64,000 nt of DNA. Source: Rhodospirillaceae bacterium. Lineage in GTDB: Bacteria; Pseudomonadota; Alphaproteobacteria; Rhodospirillales; Rhodospirillaceae. Made by a program: the position numbers and the translations under genes. Under the pieces are notes generated by a model. It did no database searches and had not been told where the DNA came from. It was given only the letters and a program-made list of their open reading frames with translations. This document shows positions 44,226 to 53,121 of this stretch, piece after piece (positions within the stretch are counted from its first letter, which is position 1; the number at the start of each line of letters is the position of its first letter). The stretch covers positions 620,001 to 684,000 of the forward strand of contig JAQWQC010000006.1 in the NCBI GenBank assembly GCA_029245025.1, read 5' to 3'.

Positions 44226-46031
44226 ATGAAACGATCCATCACAAAGAGCTTTACGCCCATCAGCAGCTTTTTGCTTATTGTCGGCCTGCTTGCGTCACCT
44301 TCGCCGACAATGGCGGCAGACGGTATAAAGGAAGACGTGGTCTCTATCACAACTGCGGACGGCGTCGTTCTTCCCGCCCTTTTGGTCTATCCCGACGCGG
44401 GCTTGAACACCAATGGCCCAGCAATCCTTCACCTGCATGGTGGACCGGGCGGATCACCGATCCGGGTCAATAGTGCAGCCCGTTATGCAGCGACTGGGCT
44501 TGCCCAGGCTGGTTACACCAATTTGTCAATCGAGACCCGGCATGCGACGCGATACAGCTTCACGCGTTTTGATGAAGTGATTGAAGATATTCGTGGCGGT
44601 GTCGATATGCTCGCCGCTCGCGGCTTTACCGAGATTATTCTTGCCGGTGCGGGCTTGGGATCATTGCGCGTTGCGAGGTACATGGTTGAAACGGATGACC
44701 CGCGCGTGAAAGCGGTTGTCCATTATTCACCAACTCAAAATATGGCTGACAATTGGCGACAGCGCGTTGGCGAAGACGTGTATTGGGCGACGGTGGACCA
44801 AGCCGCTCGTGCTGTTGAGGAAGGGGGGCGGCAACCGTTTATCGATCTTGGTGATGGGCTGATATTTATCCCAACCAGCTTTCTCGACTGGTTTGGTCCT
44901 CAAGCCAAAACCTCACTCTCGGCCAACATTGCGGGGATCAATCGCCCGATGTTGATGCTGGCCGGTGAGGCTGACCCCTTAGTGCCCAAAGGACGACTGG
45001 AGGAGCTTCAGGCCGTGGCGTTTATTAGCCCGCGGGTTGATATCAAATACTACCCAGGTGTTGGGCGAATCTTTGATGGCGTGCGTGCAGACATGGTCGC
45101 GGATACGCTCTCGTGGCTGACCGATATTGGCCTGCCACCCCTGCCGTTTGTCCAAACTGATGTGGTCGATGTTGTGGCTCCTGGCGGAAGAACGCTCTCA
45201 GGAATTTTGTATTCCCCCGCCACAGGTGAAGAAAAAACGAAACCGGTCTTTATGTTAATGCATGGCTGGACCAGCGACGTTATGCGCTCGTCGACCCATT
45301 GGCTCGGTGTTCGCCTCGCCCAAGCGGGATACACGGCAGTGGCGTTCCAGCATCGCGCGTCGGGCTATCGGGGTGTGGTGACCGGCAAGTTGGAAGACAT
45401 TCCGCCCGATATTGGGGCTTGGGTCGATTTTGTAGCTGCCCGAGGCTACAGCGCTGTTGTTGGGGCAGGTCATGGGGTTGGTGGGCTGTGGTGGACCTAC
45501 TACCTCAGTGAAACCAAGGACGCACGCATCAAAGGCATGGTCTATCTGTCGCCGACCCGGGGTATGCCTCTTCATGCGCGGACCGGGATGGGGGAAGATC
45601 TTTACGCCCGTGCCGTCTTAGAAGCTCAGGAAGCGGTGCGAGATGGTGAGGGCGCAACATACTTGATCGATTATCCGATGCCCCAGGCCGGGTATCCTGA
45701 TGACCCCCGGCAGCCGATGTTTCTGCCACCGCCCGGGTCTGGCTTTACTTACTATTATGCGGATAGTTTTTTGAGCTATTGGGGCCCCGCTTCAAAAGCG
45801 GTCCACCTGGAGCGAATCTCTGAAACCAATGTGCCTATACTTGCTCTTGGTGGATCACAGGATCCGTTCGCCCAGAGCGCCTATCTAATTACGTTCACTG
45901 AAGCAGCAGCAGGTCCGGCCAAGTACGTTTTTTATGGCGGACCTAACGGCGCCCCCTATTCTTTTGAGGGATATGAGAACCGCGTTGCTAAAGATGTACT
46001 CACGTGGATAAAACAAACTCTAGAAAAATAG
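44226..46031 (+). CDS. secreted tandem double alpha/beta-hydrolase-fold protein
   Basis: Signal peptide; two repeats (HLHGGPGGSP...GAGLGS...AGEADPLVP; LMHGWTSD...GHGVGG...LGGSQDPFAQ); start inferred at MKRSITK. Confidence 0.8.
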   Translation: MKRSITKSFTPISSFLLIVGLLASPSPTMAADGIKEDVVSITTADGVVLPALLVYPDAGLNTNGPAILHLHGGPGGSPIRVNSAARYAATGLAQAGYTNLSIETRHATRYSFTRFDEVIEDIRGGVDMLAARGFTEIILAGAGLGSLRVARYMVETDDPRVKAVVHYSPTQNMADNWRQRVGEDVYWATVDQAARAVEEGGRQPFIDLGDGLIFIPTSFLDWFGPQAKTSLSANIAGINRPMLMLAGEADPLVPKGRLEELQAVAFISPRVDIKYYPGVGRIFDGVRADMVADTLSWLTDIGLPPLPFVQTDVVDVVAPGGRTLSGILYSPATGEEKTKPVFMLMHGWTSDVMRSSTHWLGVRLAQAGYTAVAFQHRASGYRGVVTGKLEDIPPDIGAWVDFVAARGYSAVVGAGHGVGGLWWTYYLSETKDARIKGMVYLSPTRGMPLHARTGMGEDLYARAVLEAQEAVRDGEGATYLIDYPMPQAGYPDDPRQPMFLPPPGSGFTYYYADSFLSYWGPASKAVHLERISETNVPILALGGSQDPFAQSAYLITFTEAAAGPAKYVFYGGPNGAPYSFEGYENRVAKDVLTWIKQTLEK

Positions 46032-46050
46032 ATACTTTGTCGGGGGAGCT

Positions 46051-47058
46051 ATGTCGGGTCAGATAAATCGCCAAGTGCTTGTCAAAAAGTTGCCGGATGG
46101 AATTCCGGTTGAAGATGATTTTGAAATGGGCGAGGCATCCATTCCCGATCCCGCTGATGGAACGTTCCTTGCCCGGACATTGATATTATCGCTAGACCCA
46201 TACGTACGAGCGGTGATGTCCGGTCGGCATTTTTACGGTGCGCCCAAACCAGGGGATGTGATGCGCGGCCGGGCTGTTGCGCGGGTTGAGGCGTCACGCC
46301 ATCCACAATATCGAGACGGTGATATCGTGGTTATGGAGTCCGGGTTGCAAGATTATGTAATCTCAAACGGCGACGATGTCCGCCGAGCTGATACTGGTAC
46401 GGCCCCTCTTTCGACGGCGTTGGGTGTATTGGGTATGCCAGGTCTGACAGCCTATGCGGCATTGTTGGGACCTGCGCAAATTAAAGAGCACGAAACTGTT
46501 CTGGTTTCCGCAGCGTCCGGTGCCGTCGGCTCGATGGTGGGTCAAATTGCCAAAATAAATGGCTGCACCGCGATCGGTATTGCTGGGTCTGATGAAAAAT
46601 GCAGGTGGACAGAATCCGAGGCTGGGTTTGATGCGTGTCTCAATCGTAAGACGGACGATCTCCACGCGCGGCTCTCTGAATTGGCGACAGACGGTGCGGA
46701 TATTTTTTTCGACAACACCGGCGGTGATATACAAAATCTAGTAATGACACAGCATTTGGCGCTGAACAGCCGCGTGATTCTGTCAGGGTTAATCACCCAG
46801 TATAACCTTACTGAATCACCCCCAGGGCCGAACCTGGGCAATCTTTGTAAGATGCGGACAACCGTGTTTGGTTTTGTTGTGTACGACTTCGAGCACATGC
46901 GGGAACGCTTCCTGACCGATGCAAAGCGCTGGTTTGCTGAGGGCAAGATCAGGTTTAAGGAAGATATGACTGAGGGGCTAGAAACCGCGCCTGCGCAATT
47001 CAGCAGGCTGTTGCATGGTGATAATTTTGGGAAGACGCTGGTTAAGGTGGCTGACTAG
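46051..47058 (+). CDS. NADP-dependent oxidoreductase (CurA/PTGR-like MDR)
   Basis: LSLDPYVRAVMSGRHFYGAPKPGDVMRGRAVARV...VSAASGAVGSMVGQIAKINGC. Confidence 0.9.
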   Translation: MSGQINRQVLVKKLPDGIPVEDDFEMGEASIPDPADGTFLARTLILSLDPYVRAVMSGRHFYGAPKPGDVMRGRAVARVEASRHPQYRDGDIVVMESGLQDYVISNGDDVRRADTGTAPLSTALGVLGMPGLTAYAALLGPAQIKEHETVLVSAASGAVGSMVGQIAKINGCTAIGIAGSDEKCRWTESEAGFDACLNRKTDDLHARLSELATDGADIFFDNTGGDIQNLVMTQHLALNSRVILSGLITQYNLTESPPGPNLGNLCKMRTTVFGFVVYDFEHMRERFLTDAKRWFAEGKIRFKEDMTEGLETAPAQFSRLLHGDNFGKTLVKVAD

Positions 47059-47156
47059 AACATTTTGGAGCTGTTGCTTCACGTGTCTTGGGCAGACAAA
47101 CCGCCTCTAACATCGTAGAGTTCGCTGATTAACCTAACTCTCTAGGTCACCCACTC

Positions 47157-48236
47157 ATGAAATTAATCCGCAACTGGTTCAAAACCATTTCCGACAATCC
47201 GCAGCTGACGCTGCTCATTTTACTCCTGGTCGTCGCGACCACGGCATTGGTGTTGACCGCAGATATTTTGGCCCCGTTCCTCGCGGCCGTGGTTTTGGCC
47301 TACTTGCTGCAGGTCTTCGTAGACCGACTTGAGGGGTATGGCGTTTCCCCATGGTTGTCGATGACACTGGTGTTCGTGGTATTTGTGCTGCTGGCTCTGG
47401 CCGTAATTTTTGGTCTGATTCCGCTGTTGATTCGACAAGTTACCCAGCTCACGCGACAGGCGCCCGAATTCATAACCAACCTGCAAGAGACGGTGAGCCA
47501 ACTACCAGATCAGTATCCGTCTCTCATCACGCCGGCACAGGCGTCTCAGGTTATGAACCAATTGCAAACCGAGGTGCTGGATTTCTCTCAATCGTTGGTG
47601 GGGTCACTTGGCGGTACCGTCGTCGGGCTGATGACTTGGGTGGTGTACCTCATCATCGTTCCCTTAATGGTGTTCTTCCTGATTAAAGACAAAGACAAGA
47701 TTGTCACTTGGATGGCGTCGTTCCTGCCAAATGACAGGAGGCTTACGGGGCAGGTATGGATAGAAGTGCATCGCCAGCTGCAGAACTATGTCGGTGGCAA
47801 GGCGCTGGAAATTCTTATTGTTGCAGTCGTGACCTATGTCACTTTCTCGTTCATTCATCTGCAATATTCTCTGTTGCTGGCTGTGATTACCGGCTTTTCA
47901 GTTCTCATCCCATATATTGGCGCCGCCGTTGTCGCGCTTCCGATTGGTGTGGTTGCGATATTGCAGTGGGGTTTCACCAGTGAAGCCGGGGTGGCCATGA
48001 TCGCCTATGGAATCATTCAAGCCTTAGACGGCAACGTGTTGGTCCCGTTTGTGTTCTCAGAGGTGGTTGATCTCCATCCCGTCGCAATTATCGTCGCCAT
48101 TTTGTTTTTTGGCGGCATTTGGGGGTTTTGGGGCGTGTTTTTTGCCATTCCTTTGGCTGTGGTTGTGCATGCTGTTATAGGGGCTTGGCCGCGCAGCACT
48201 GAAGACAGCGAGCCCGAGTCCGTCACCGCCGACTAA
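47157..48236 (+). CDS. AI-2E family (PerM-like) transporter
   Basis: Multiple TM helices; VLAYLLQVFVDRLEGYGVSPWLSM...GFSVLIPYIGAAVVALPIGVVA. Confidence 0.9.
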   Translation: MKLIRNWFKTISDNPQLTLLILLLVVATTALVLTADILAPFLAAVVLAYLLQVFVDRLEGYGVSPWLSMTLVFVVFVLLALAVIFGLIPLLIRQVTQLTRQAPEFITNLQETVSQLPDQYPSLITPAQASQVMNQLQTEVLDFSQSLVGSLGGTVVGLMTWVVYLIIVPLMVFFLIKDKDKIVTWMASFLPNDRRLTGQVWIEVHRQLQNYVGGKALEILIVAVVTYVTFSFIHLQYSLLLAVITGFSVLIPYIGAAVVALPIGVVAILQWGFTSEAGVAMIAYGIIQALDGNVLVPFVFSEVVDLHPVAIIVAILFFGGIWGFWGVFFAIPLAVVVHAVIGAWPRSTEDSEPESVTAD

Positions 48237-48245
48237 ACGCGTCCG

Positions 48246-48728
48246 ATGCCTGCGTGCCCAGAATACCTGCTGGCCCCATTGTCCGAATTGGACGTTGCGG
48301 TTACGACTATTGATCACCCGCCAGCGTATACAGTTGAAGACGGCGAAGCATATGTCGGGCATTTGCCGGGTATGCATATGAAGAATTCTTTCTTTGCGCC
48401 GCGAAGAAGAAGATGTGGTTAGTAACTGTCCCATGGGATAGGCAAGTTGACCTCAAAGCACTCCCGCCTTTTATTGAGTTCAAGCGTTTATCATTCGGTT
48501 GCTCCGAACCCTGGGTGTAACGCCGGGTCTGTGTCACCGTTCTGTGTCATCAATGATCCAGATACCGATGTGCAGATTGTGCTCGACGCTTGGGTGATGT
48601 AGTAACAATTAATCAACGCTCACCCGCTGGTTAACAGCAAGACAACGATTGTTTCTGCGGACGATTTACTTAAATTCATGCGTGCATGTGGCCACACTCC
48701 CCTTATAGTTGACTTCAGAAAAGTATAA
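48246..48728 (+). pseudogene. frameshifted prolyl-tRNA deacylase (PrdX/YbaK-type) gene
   Basis: Consecutive segments: MPACPEYLLAPLSELDVAVTTIDHPPAYTVEDGEAYVGHLPGMHMKNSFF / KKKMWLVTVPWDRQVDLKALPPFIEFKRLSFGCSEPWV / VSPFCVINDPDTDVQIVLDAWVM / NAHPLVNSKTTIVSADDLLKFMRACGHTPLIVDFRKV*. Confidence 0.85.
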
Positions 48729-48739
48729 CGGGACGCATA

Positions 48740-49408
48740 GTGACCGAGCACCTCAACGCCGACTTTGCTCAGGCGGTGGTGGTACACACCAGCGCCATGG
48801 AGTGGCAGCAAAGCCCAAGCCCGCGCGTGTGGCGCAAGAGGCTCGACTTGTCTGGTCCGAAAGAGCGCGGACGGGTCACATCAGTCGTGCGCTATGACGC
48901 CAATAGCAAATTCCATCCGCATCTACACCCGGATGGCGAAGAAATTTTGGTGCTTGATGGGGTGTTCTCGGATGGGCACGGTGATTTTCCAGCAGGATCT
49001 TATCTACTGAACCCGGAAGGGTTTGAGCATGCACCGTTTTCCAAATCCGGTTGCGTCTTGTTTGTGAAGCTTAAACAGTATCCTGGATCGGCCCGTCGTC
49101 AGATCGCAATCAACATGCTTGAGCAGCGATGGGCAGACCAAGGTAACGGTGTATCGAGACTGTCTTTATATGAAGAAGAGGGGTACCCCGAGCGCATGGC
49201 GATGGTTCGTGTGGAAAGTGGCGCAACCTTGACTATTGATGGCGGCCTGAATGGCGGCGAGATGTTTCTGTTGTCAGGAGCGTTTTCCGATGACGATGGG
49301 TCTTACGCGACAGGCGATTGGCTGAGATGGCCAACTCTTGAAGACCGGGTCTTTACTGCGGCGGATGCTGTTACCGCTTACTTAAAAACAGGACACTTGC
49401 CCATATGA
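48740..49408 (+). CDS. ChrR-like bicupin protein
   Basis: SVVRYDANSKFHPHLHPDGEEILVLDGVFSDGHGDFPAGSYLLNPEGFEHAPFS; second cupin half GGEMFLLSGAFSDDDGSYATGDWLRWP; GTG start. Confidence 0.85.
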   Translation: MTEHLNADFAQAVVVHTSAMEWQQSPSPRVWRKRLDLSGPKERGRVTSVVRYDANSKFHPHLHPDGEEILVLDGVFSDGHGDFPAGSYLLNPEGFEHAPFSKSGCVLFVKLKQYPGSARRQIAINMLEQRWADQGNGVSRLSLYEEEGYPERMAMVRVESGATLTIDGGLNGGEMFLLSGAFSDDDGSYATGDWLRWPTLEDRVFTAADAVTAYLKTGHLPI

Positions 49409-50415
49409 ACGCACCGTTAACGCGGCGCACGGTCATAACAACAGCGCTTGCCGCTGGTGTTGCCGGGTGCGAGCGCCTAGAGCCGGGTATCCACTGGGAT
49501 CTCTCAATGCCTTGGGGGCCTAGCGAGTACCACGTGATGAACGCAATTCGCTTTGCCGCGGAGGCGAAAGGGCTGACCGATGGGTTGCTGAATATACATG
49601 TTCACCCAGGCGCAATTCTCGGCATAAAAGGACCCGAAACCATGCGTGCGGTTGAAGAAGGCCTCGTCGACATGGCTGATTCCTCAAGTTTTCAGCAAGT
49701 TGGCACCGAACCGATCCTCGGGTTTGAGTCCTTACCATATCTCCTAGATGACATCGACGAATTGGCGCTGCTCTATTCTATTATCCGCCCCTCTATTGAG
49801 GCGGCGTATGCGCGACATGGTCAACGCATCATCTACATCGTGCCATGGCCTAACCAAAATTTCTTTTTTGACCAGCCAATTGAGACTGTCGCCGATTTCG
49901 AGGGGCTCACCATGCGATCCTATGACAAATTGTCTACGGATCTGGTACGGGGTCTCAACATGACGCCAATCCAAATGCCGTCTCCTGATGTGGTGCCGGC
50001 GTTAGCATCGGGAGCGATCGATGGCGTCATGACATCTACAACGACAGCCTTCGCTCAAAAATTTTGGGAGTTCCTGAGCTATACCATCAGGACAAACCAC
50101 ACCTGGGCGAGCACCATAATGGCTGTCAATGAAGATGCATGGCAGGCCCTGCCCGAAAAGCATCAGGTCGAGTTGGAGGTATTGGCTAAGCGACTGGAGC
50201 CTGAGTTCTGGGCGATCGCGCGGCGGGATGATCGCGACAAACTGCGTGATCTGGAGGCAAACGGGATGATCACCAAAGATCCGTCACCTCAGTTGATGGC
50301 CGGAATGCAATCTTTGGCGCGACCAATTTGGCGTGATTTTATTGCTCAAGTGCCTGAGGCTGAGCCGCTGCTCATAGCGTTTCTTGATGCCGCTGGGAAA
50401 TCTTCCCGGATATGA
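49405..50415 (+). CDS. TRAP transporter substrate-binding protein (DctP-like)
   Basis: RR plus lipobox-like leader (LTRRTVITTALAAGVAGC); SFFDQPIETVADFEGLTMRSYD-type DctP region; overlaps cupin and dctQ. Confidence 0.88.
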   Translation: MNAPLTRRTVITTALAAGVAGCERLEPGIHWDLSMPWGPSEYHVMNAIRFAAEAKGLTDGLLNIHVHPGAILGIKGPETMRAVEEGLVDMADSSSFQQVGTEPILGFESLPYLLDDIDELALLYSIIRPSIEAAYARHGQRIIYIVPWPNQNFFFDQPIETVADFEGLTMRSYDKLSTDLVRGLNMTPIQMPSPDVVPALASGAIDGVMTSTTTAFAQKFWEFLSYTIRTNHTWASTIMAVNEDAWQALPEKHQVELEVLAKRLEPEFWAIARRDDRDKLRDLEANGMITKDPSPQLMAGMQSLARPIWRDFIAQVPEAEPLLIAFLDAAGKSSRI

Positions 50416-50924
50416 GCGCTATTCTGAAAGGCATAGACCGGATCTGTTTTTTCGCGGCTGGTACAGCGGCCGTTTTTCTGGGCGCCCTGTTTATCCTTGG
50501 CATTACAGAGATCATCCTGCGCAGTGCTTTCAGCATCAGTCTGTCGTTCTCTGCGGAGTACTCTGGATACCTCTTGGTGCTGGTTTTGTTTTTAGGGTCG
50601 GGATGGACTCTCTCCACGGCGGGACACATTCGAGTGTCTCTTTTGAGTGAGCACGTGCCTGCTAAGACGGCGCGTCTCCTTGATGGTGTGAGTACAGCAA
50701 TTGCGCTGACCGTATCTGTGATTCTTACTGTGGCTCTGATGGGCTATGCCTATGGCACCTGGGTAAGAGGGACGGTGTCCTACTACTCATCGGAGACGCC
50801 GCTCGCGTATCCTCAAGCGCTGCTCGCTGTGGGGCTGATTGTTCTAACGCTGGCGCTTGTCGCGCGTTTAACCCGGCTGCTGACAGGTATCTCTATCGAC
50901 GTTCAGAACGGAGACCAAACCTAA
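50412..50924 (+). CDS. TRAP transporter small permease (DctQ-like)
   Basis: Four TM helices; between dctP and dctM with ATGA/TAATG overlaps. Confidence 0.88.
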   Translation: MSAILKGIDRICFFAAGTAAVFLGALFILGITEIILRSAFSISLSFSAEYSGYLLVLVLFLGSGWTLSTAGHIRVSLLSEHVPAKTARLLDGVSTAIALTVSVILTVALMGYAYGTWVRGTVSYYSSETPLAYPQALLAVGLIVLTLALVARLTRLLTGISIDVQNGDQT

Positions 50925-52216
50925 TGGGTGCGCCGATTGCTGTTGTTCTCACGTCTTTGATTCTATTTCTGGGTGCCGGTGTCTGGATCGGCTTCAGTCT
51001 CATGGGGGTTGGCCTCATCAGTCTCAGCGTGTTCCGTGACATGCCAGCAGCAACCTTTCTCGCTTTCGATTTATGGAACAGCCTCAATACGCCAGAGTTG
51101 GTTGCGTTACCCTTGTTCGTGTTGATGGGTGAAATTTTGTTTCACACACGATTGTCAGAAAACTTGTTTCGCGGACTAGCGCCGTGGCTCGGGGCGGTGC
51201 CGGGTCGGTTGCTACATGTGAATGTGGTCGGATGTACATTGTTTGCCGCGGTATCTGGATCATCTGCGGCAACAACTGCGACCATAGGCCGTATGACCCT
51301 GGCAGAGCTCAAGGCCCGCGGATATGACGAGAACTTGGCGATGGGATCGTTGTGCGGTTCCGGCACACTTGGATTTCTTATTCCGCCGAGCATCATTCTT
51401 ATTCTCTACGGGGTGCTATCCGAGACGTCTATCATTGATCTTTTTGTCGCTGGCATAGTGCCAGGTGCCCTGCTTGCGGCTGCCTACATGGCGTACATCG
51501 CCGTCCGTGCCTTTTTAAAACCGTCACTGGTTCCCAGAGATCAAGGCGTAGCGTCGTGGCGAGAACGGCTTCACGCCATCGGAGACCTTGGTCCCATATT
51601 CGGGCTTATCATTGTGATAATCGGGTCAATGTATGCTGGCATCGCAAGTCCCTCTGAAGCCGCCACGATTGGAGTTGCAGGTGCTCTTGTTCTTGCAGCC
51701 GTGCAGCGCGCGTTGTCCAGAGAAATACTAACGCTGGCGTTGTTCGGGGCTATCAAAACGTGTTCGATGATCGGCCTGATCGTCGGTGGCGCCTTATTTC
51801 TGTCCAAGGCTATGGCTTTTCTCGGGTTACCTCAAGCCGTTGCGAGTGCTATCGGGGCCCTTGAATTAAGCCCGCTTGCCCTCATCCTATTGCTCACCCT
51901 TTTTTACATTGCGTTGGGATGCGTCATTGACGGTTTATCTGCCATTGTCATGACCTTGGCGCTTGTACTGCCATTAGTTGTCGGTGCAGGATTTGATCAA
52001 GTTTGGTTTGGTATCTTTCTCGTGATTGTTGTGGAAATGTCGCAGATTACGCCCCCTGTTGGGTTCAATTTGTTTGTCGTTCAGGCACTCACAGGAGCGC
52101 CGATTAGCCGAATTGCCAAAGCGTCACTGCCGTTCTTCTTGATTATGGTTGCCATGGTCATTGTTATTGCTCTGTTGCCTGATCTTGTTACGTTTCTTCC
52201 AAGATCCATGGGATAG
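50924..52216 (+). CDS. TRAP transporter large permease (DctM-like)
   Basis: LVALPLFVLMGEILF...GSLCGSGTLGFLIPPSIILILYGVLSETSIIDLFVAGIVPG...ITPPVGFNLFVV. Confidence 0.95.
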   Translation: MGAPIAVVLTSLILFLGAGVWIGFSLMGVGLISLSVFRDMPAATFLAFDLWNSLNTPELVALPLFVLMGEILFHTRLSENLFRGLAPWLGAVPGRLLHVNVVGCTLFAAVSGSSAATTATIGRMTLAELKARGYDENLAMGSLCGSGTLGFLIPPSIILILYGVLSETSIIDLFVAGIVPGALLAAAYMAYIAVRAFLKPSLVPRDQGVASWRERLHAIGDLGPIFGLIIVIIGSMYAGIASPSEAATIGVAGALVLAAVQRALSREILTLALFGAIKTCSMIGLIVGGALFLSKAMAFLGLPQAVASAIGALELSPLALILLLTLFYIALGCVIDGLSAIVMTLALVLPLVVGAGFDQVWFGIFLVIVVEMSQITPPVGFNLFVVQALTGAPISRIAKASLPFFLIMVAMVIVIALLPDLVTFLPRSMG

Positions 52217-52243
52217 TCTATCTCAACTTTTCGGGAAAGTTTT

Positions 52244-52528
52244 ATGCCGCGCGCTCTTTGGAATAACCAAATCATTGCCGAAACCGAAAACTTCGAGTCT
52301 GTCGATGGAAATGTGTACTTTCCGCCCGGTACTGTGAAAGCAGACAAGTTAGAGCCAAGCGGCCACACGTCCTTTTGTCCATGGAAGGGCACGGCAAGCT
52401 ATTACGATGTCGTTGTTGACGGTGAGCGAAACAAAAATGCGGCCTGGTATTACCCAGAGCCCAAAGAAAAAGCGTTGAACATCAAAGACCATATCGCCTT
52501 CTGGAAAGGAGTCACGGTCGAGAAGTAG
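52244..52528 (+). CDS. DUF427 domain protein
   Basis: SVDGNVYFPPGTVK...SGHTSFCPWKGTASYYDVVVDGERNKNAAWYYPEPKEKALNIKDHIAFWKGV. Confidence 0.9.
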   Translation: MPRALWNNQIIAETENFESVDGNVYFPPGTVKADKLEPSGHTSFCPWKGTASYYDVVVDGERNKNAAWYYPEPKEKALNIKDHIAFWKGVTVEK

Positions 52529-52539
52529 TGTGGCTTTTC

Positions 52540-53121
52540 TTATGTGAGGGCGACCGTTTGAGGTGCATCCCCTAGTGTGAACATTCGCGTTTGTGTGCGC
52601 CCGCCAAAAGTTACATTAACAGTGTTAATCTGCGACGGATGAGTTTCCGTCAGCATTTGGTTGGCGATGACTATGCCACTCAGGCCGCTTTCAATATGGC
52701 CGTCTTGATATGCAAGTACATCTTTGATGTTGAGTTCCGCGCCAACCCAGGTCAACGGAATTGCTCGCCCATCTGCTGTGGCTAGAGAGAAATAATTACT
52801 CAAGTAACTGGCGATTAAGTTTTCAATATCTGGTGTGTCTTCTAACCGTATGGTTTGTCCAGTACGGGCGGTAAGAGCAATCTCTAGGTCTAACACCATC
52901 AGGCGATGAATGACCTCCACGGTGCCAGCGCGGGCGTTGTGTTCAATGACCGTAAAGGCCGCATGTGCGCCATCCGCGTGAGCGGCACCCGTAAACCCGA
53001 GTGCTAGTCCGCCGGATAAGAATTCTCGTCGGCTTTGAGCGCGGGCTTTAAACAACGATTTACTCGGCCCCGCCTGGGCGTCCACCTTCTCCGTTGTCTT
53101 CGTCGCCTGTTTTGAGTTCAA
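52540..53121 (-). CDS. DUF6702-like exported protein
   Basis: RREFLSGGLALGFTGAAHA signal; HAAFTVIEHNARAGTVEVIHRLMVLDLE; overlaps the end of the M1 peptidase. Confidence 0.7.
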   Translation of the reverse strand: MNSKQATKTTEKVDAQAGPSKSLFKARAQSRREFLSGGLALGFTGAAHADGAHAAFTVIEHNARAGTVEVIHRLMVLDLEIALTARTGQTIRLEDTPDIENLIASYLSNYFSLATADGRAIPLTWVGAELNIKDVLAYQDGHIESGLSGIVIANQMLTETHPSQINTVNVTFGGRTQTRMFTLGDAPQTVALT

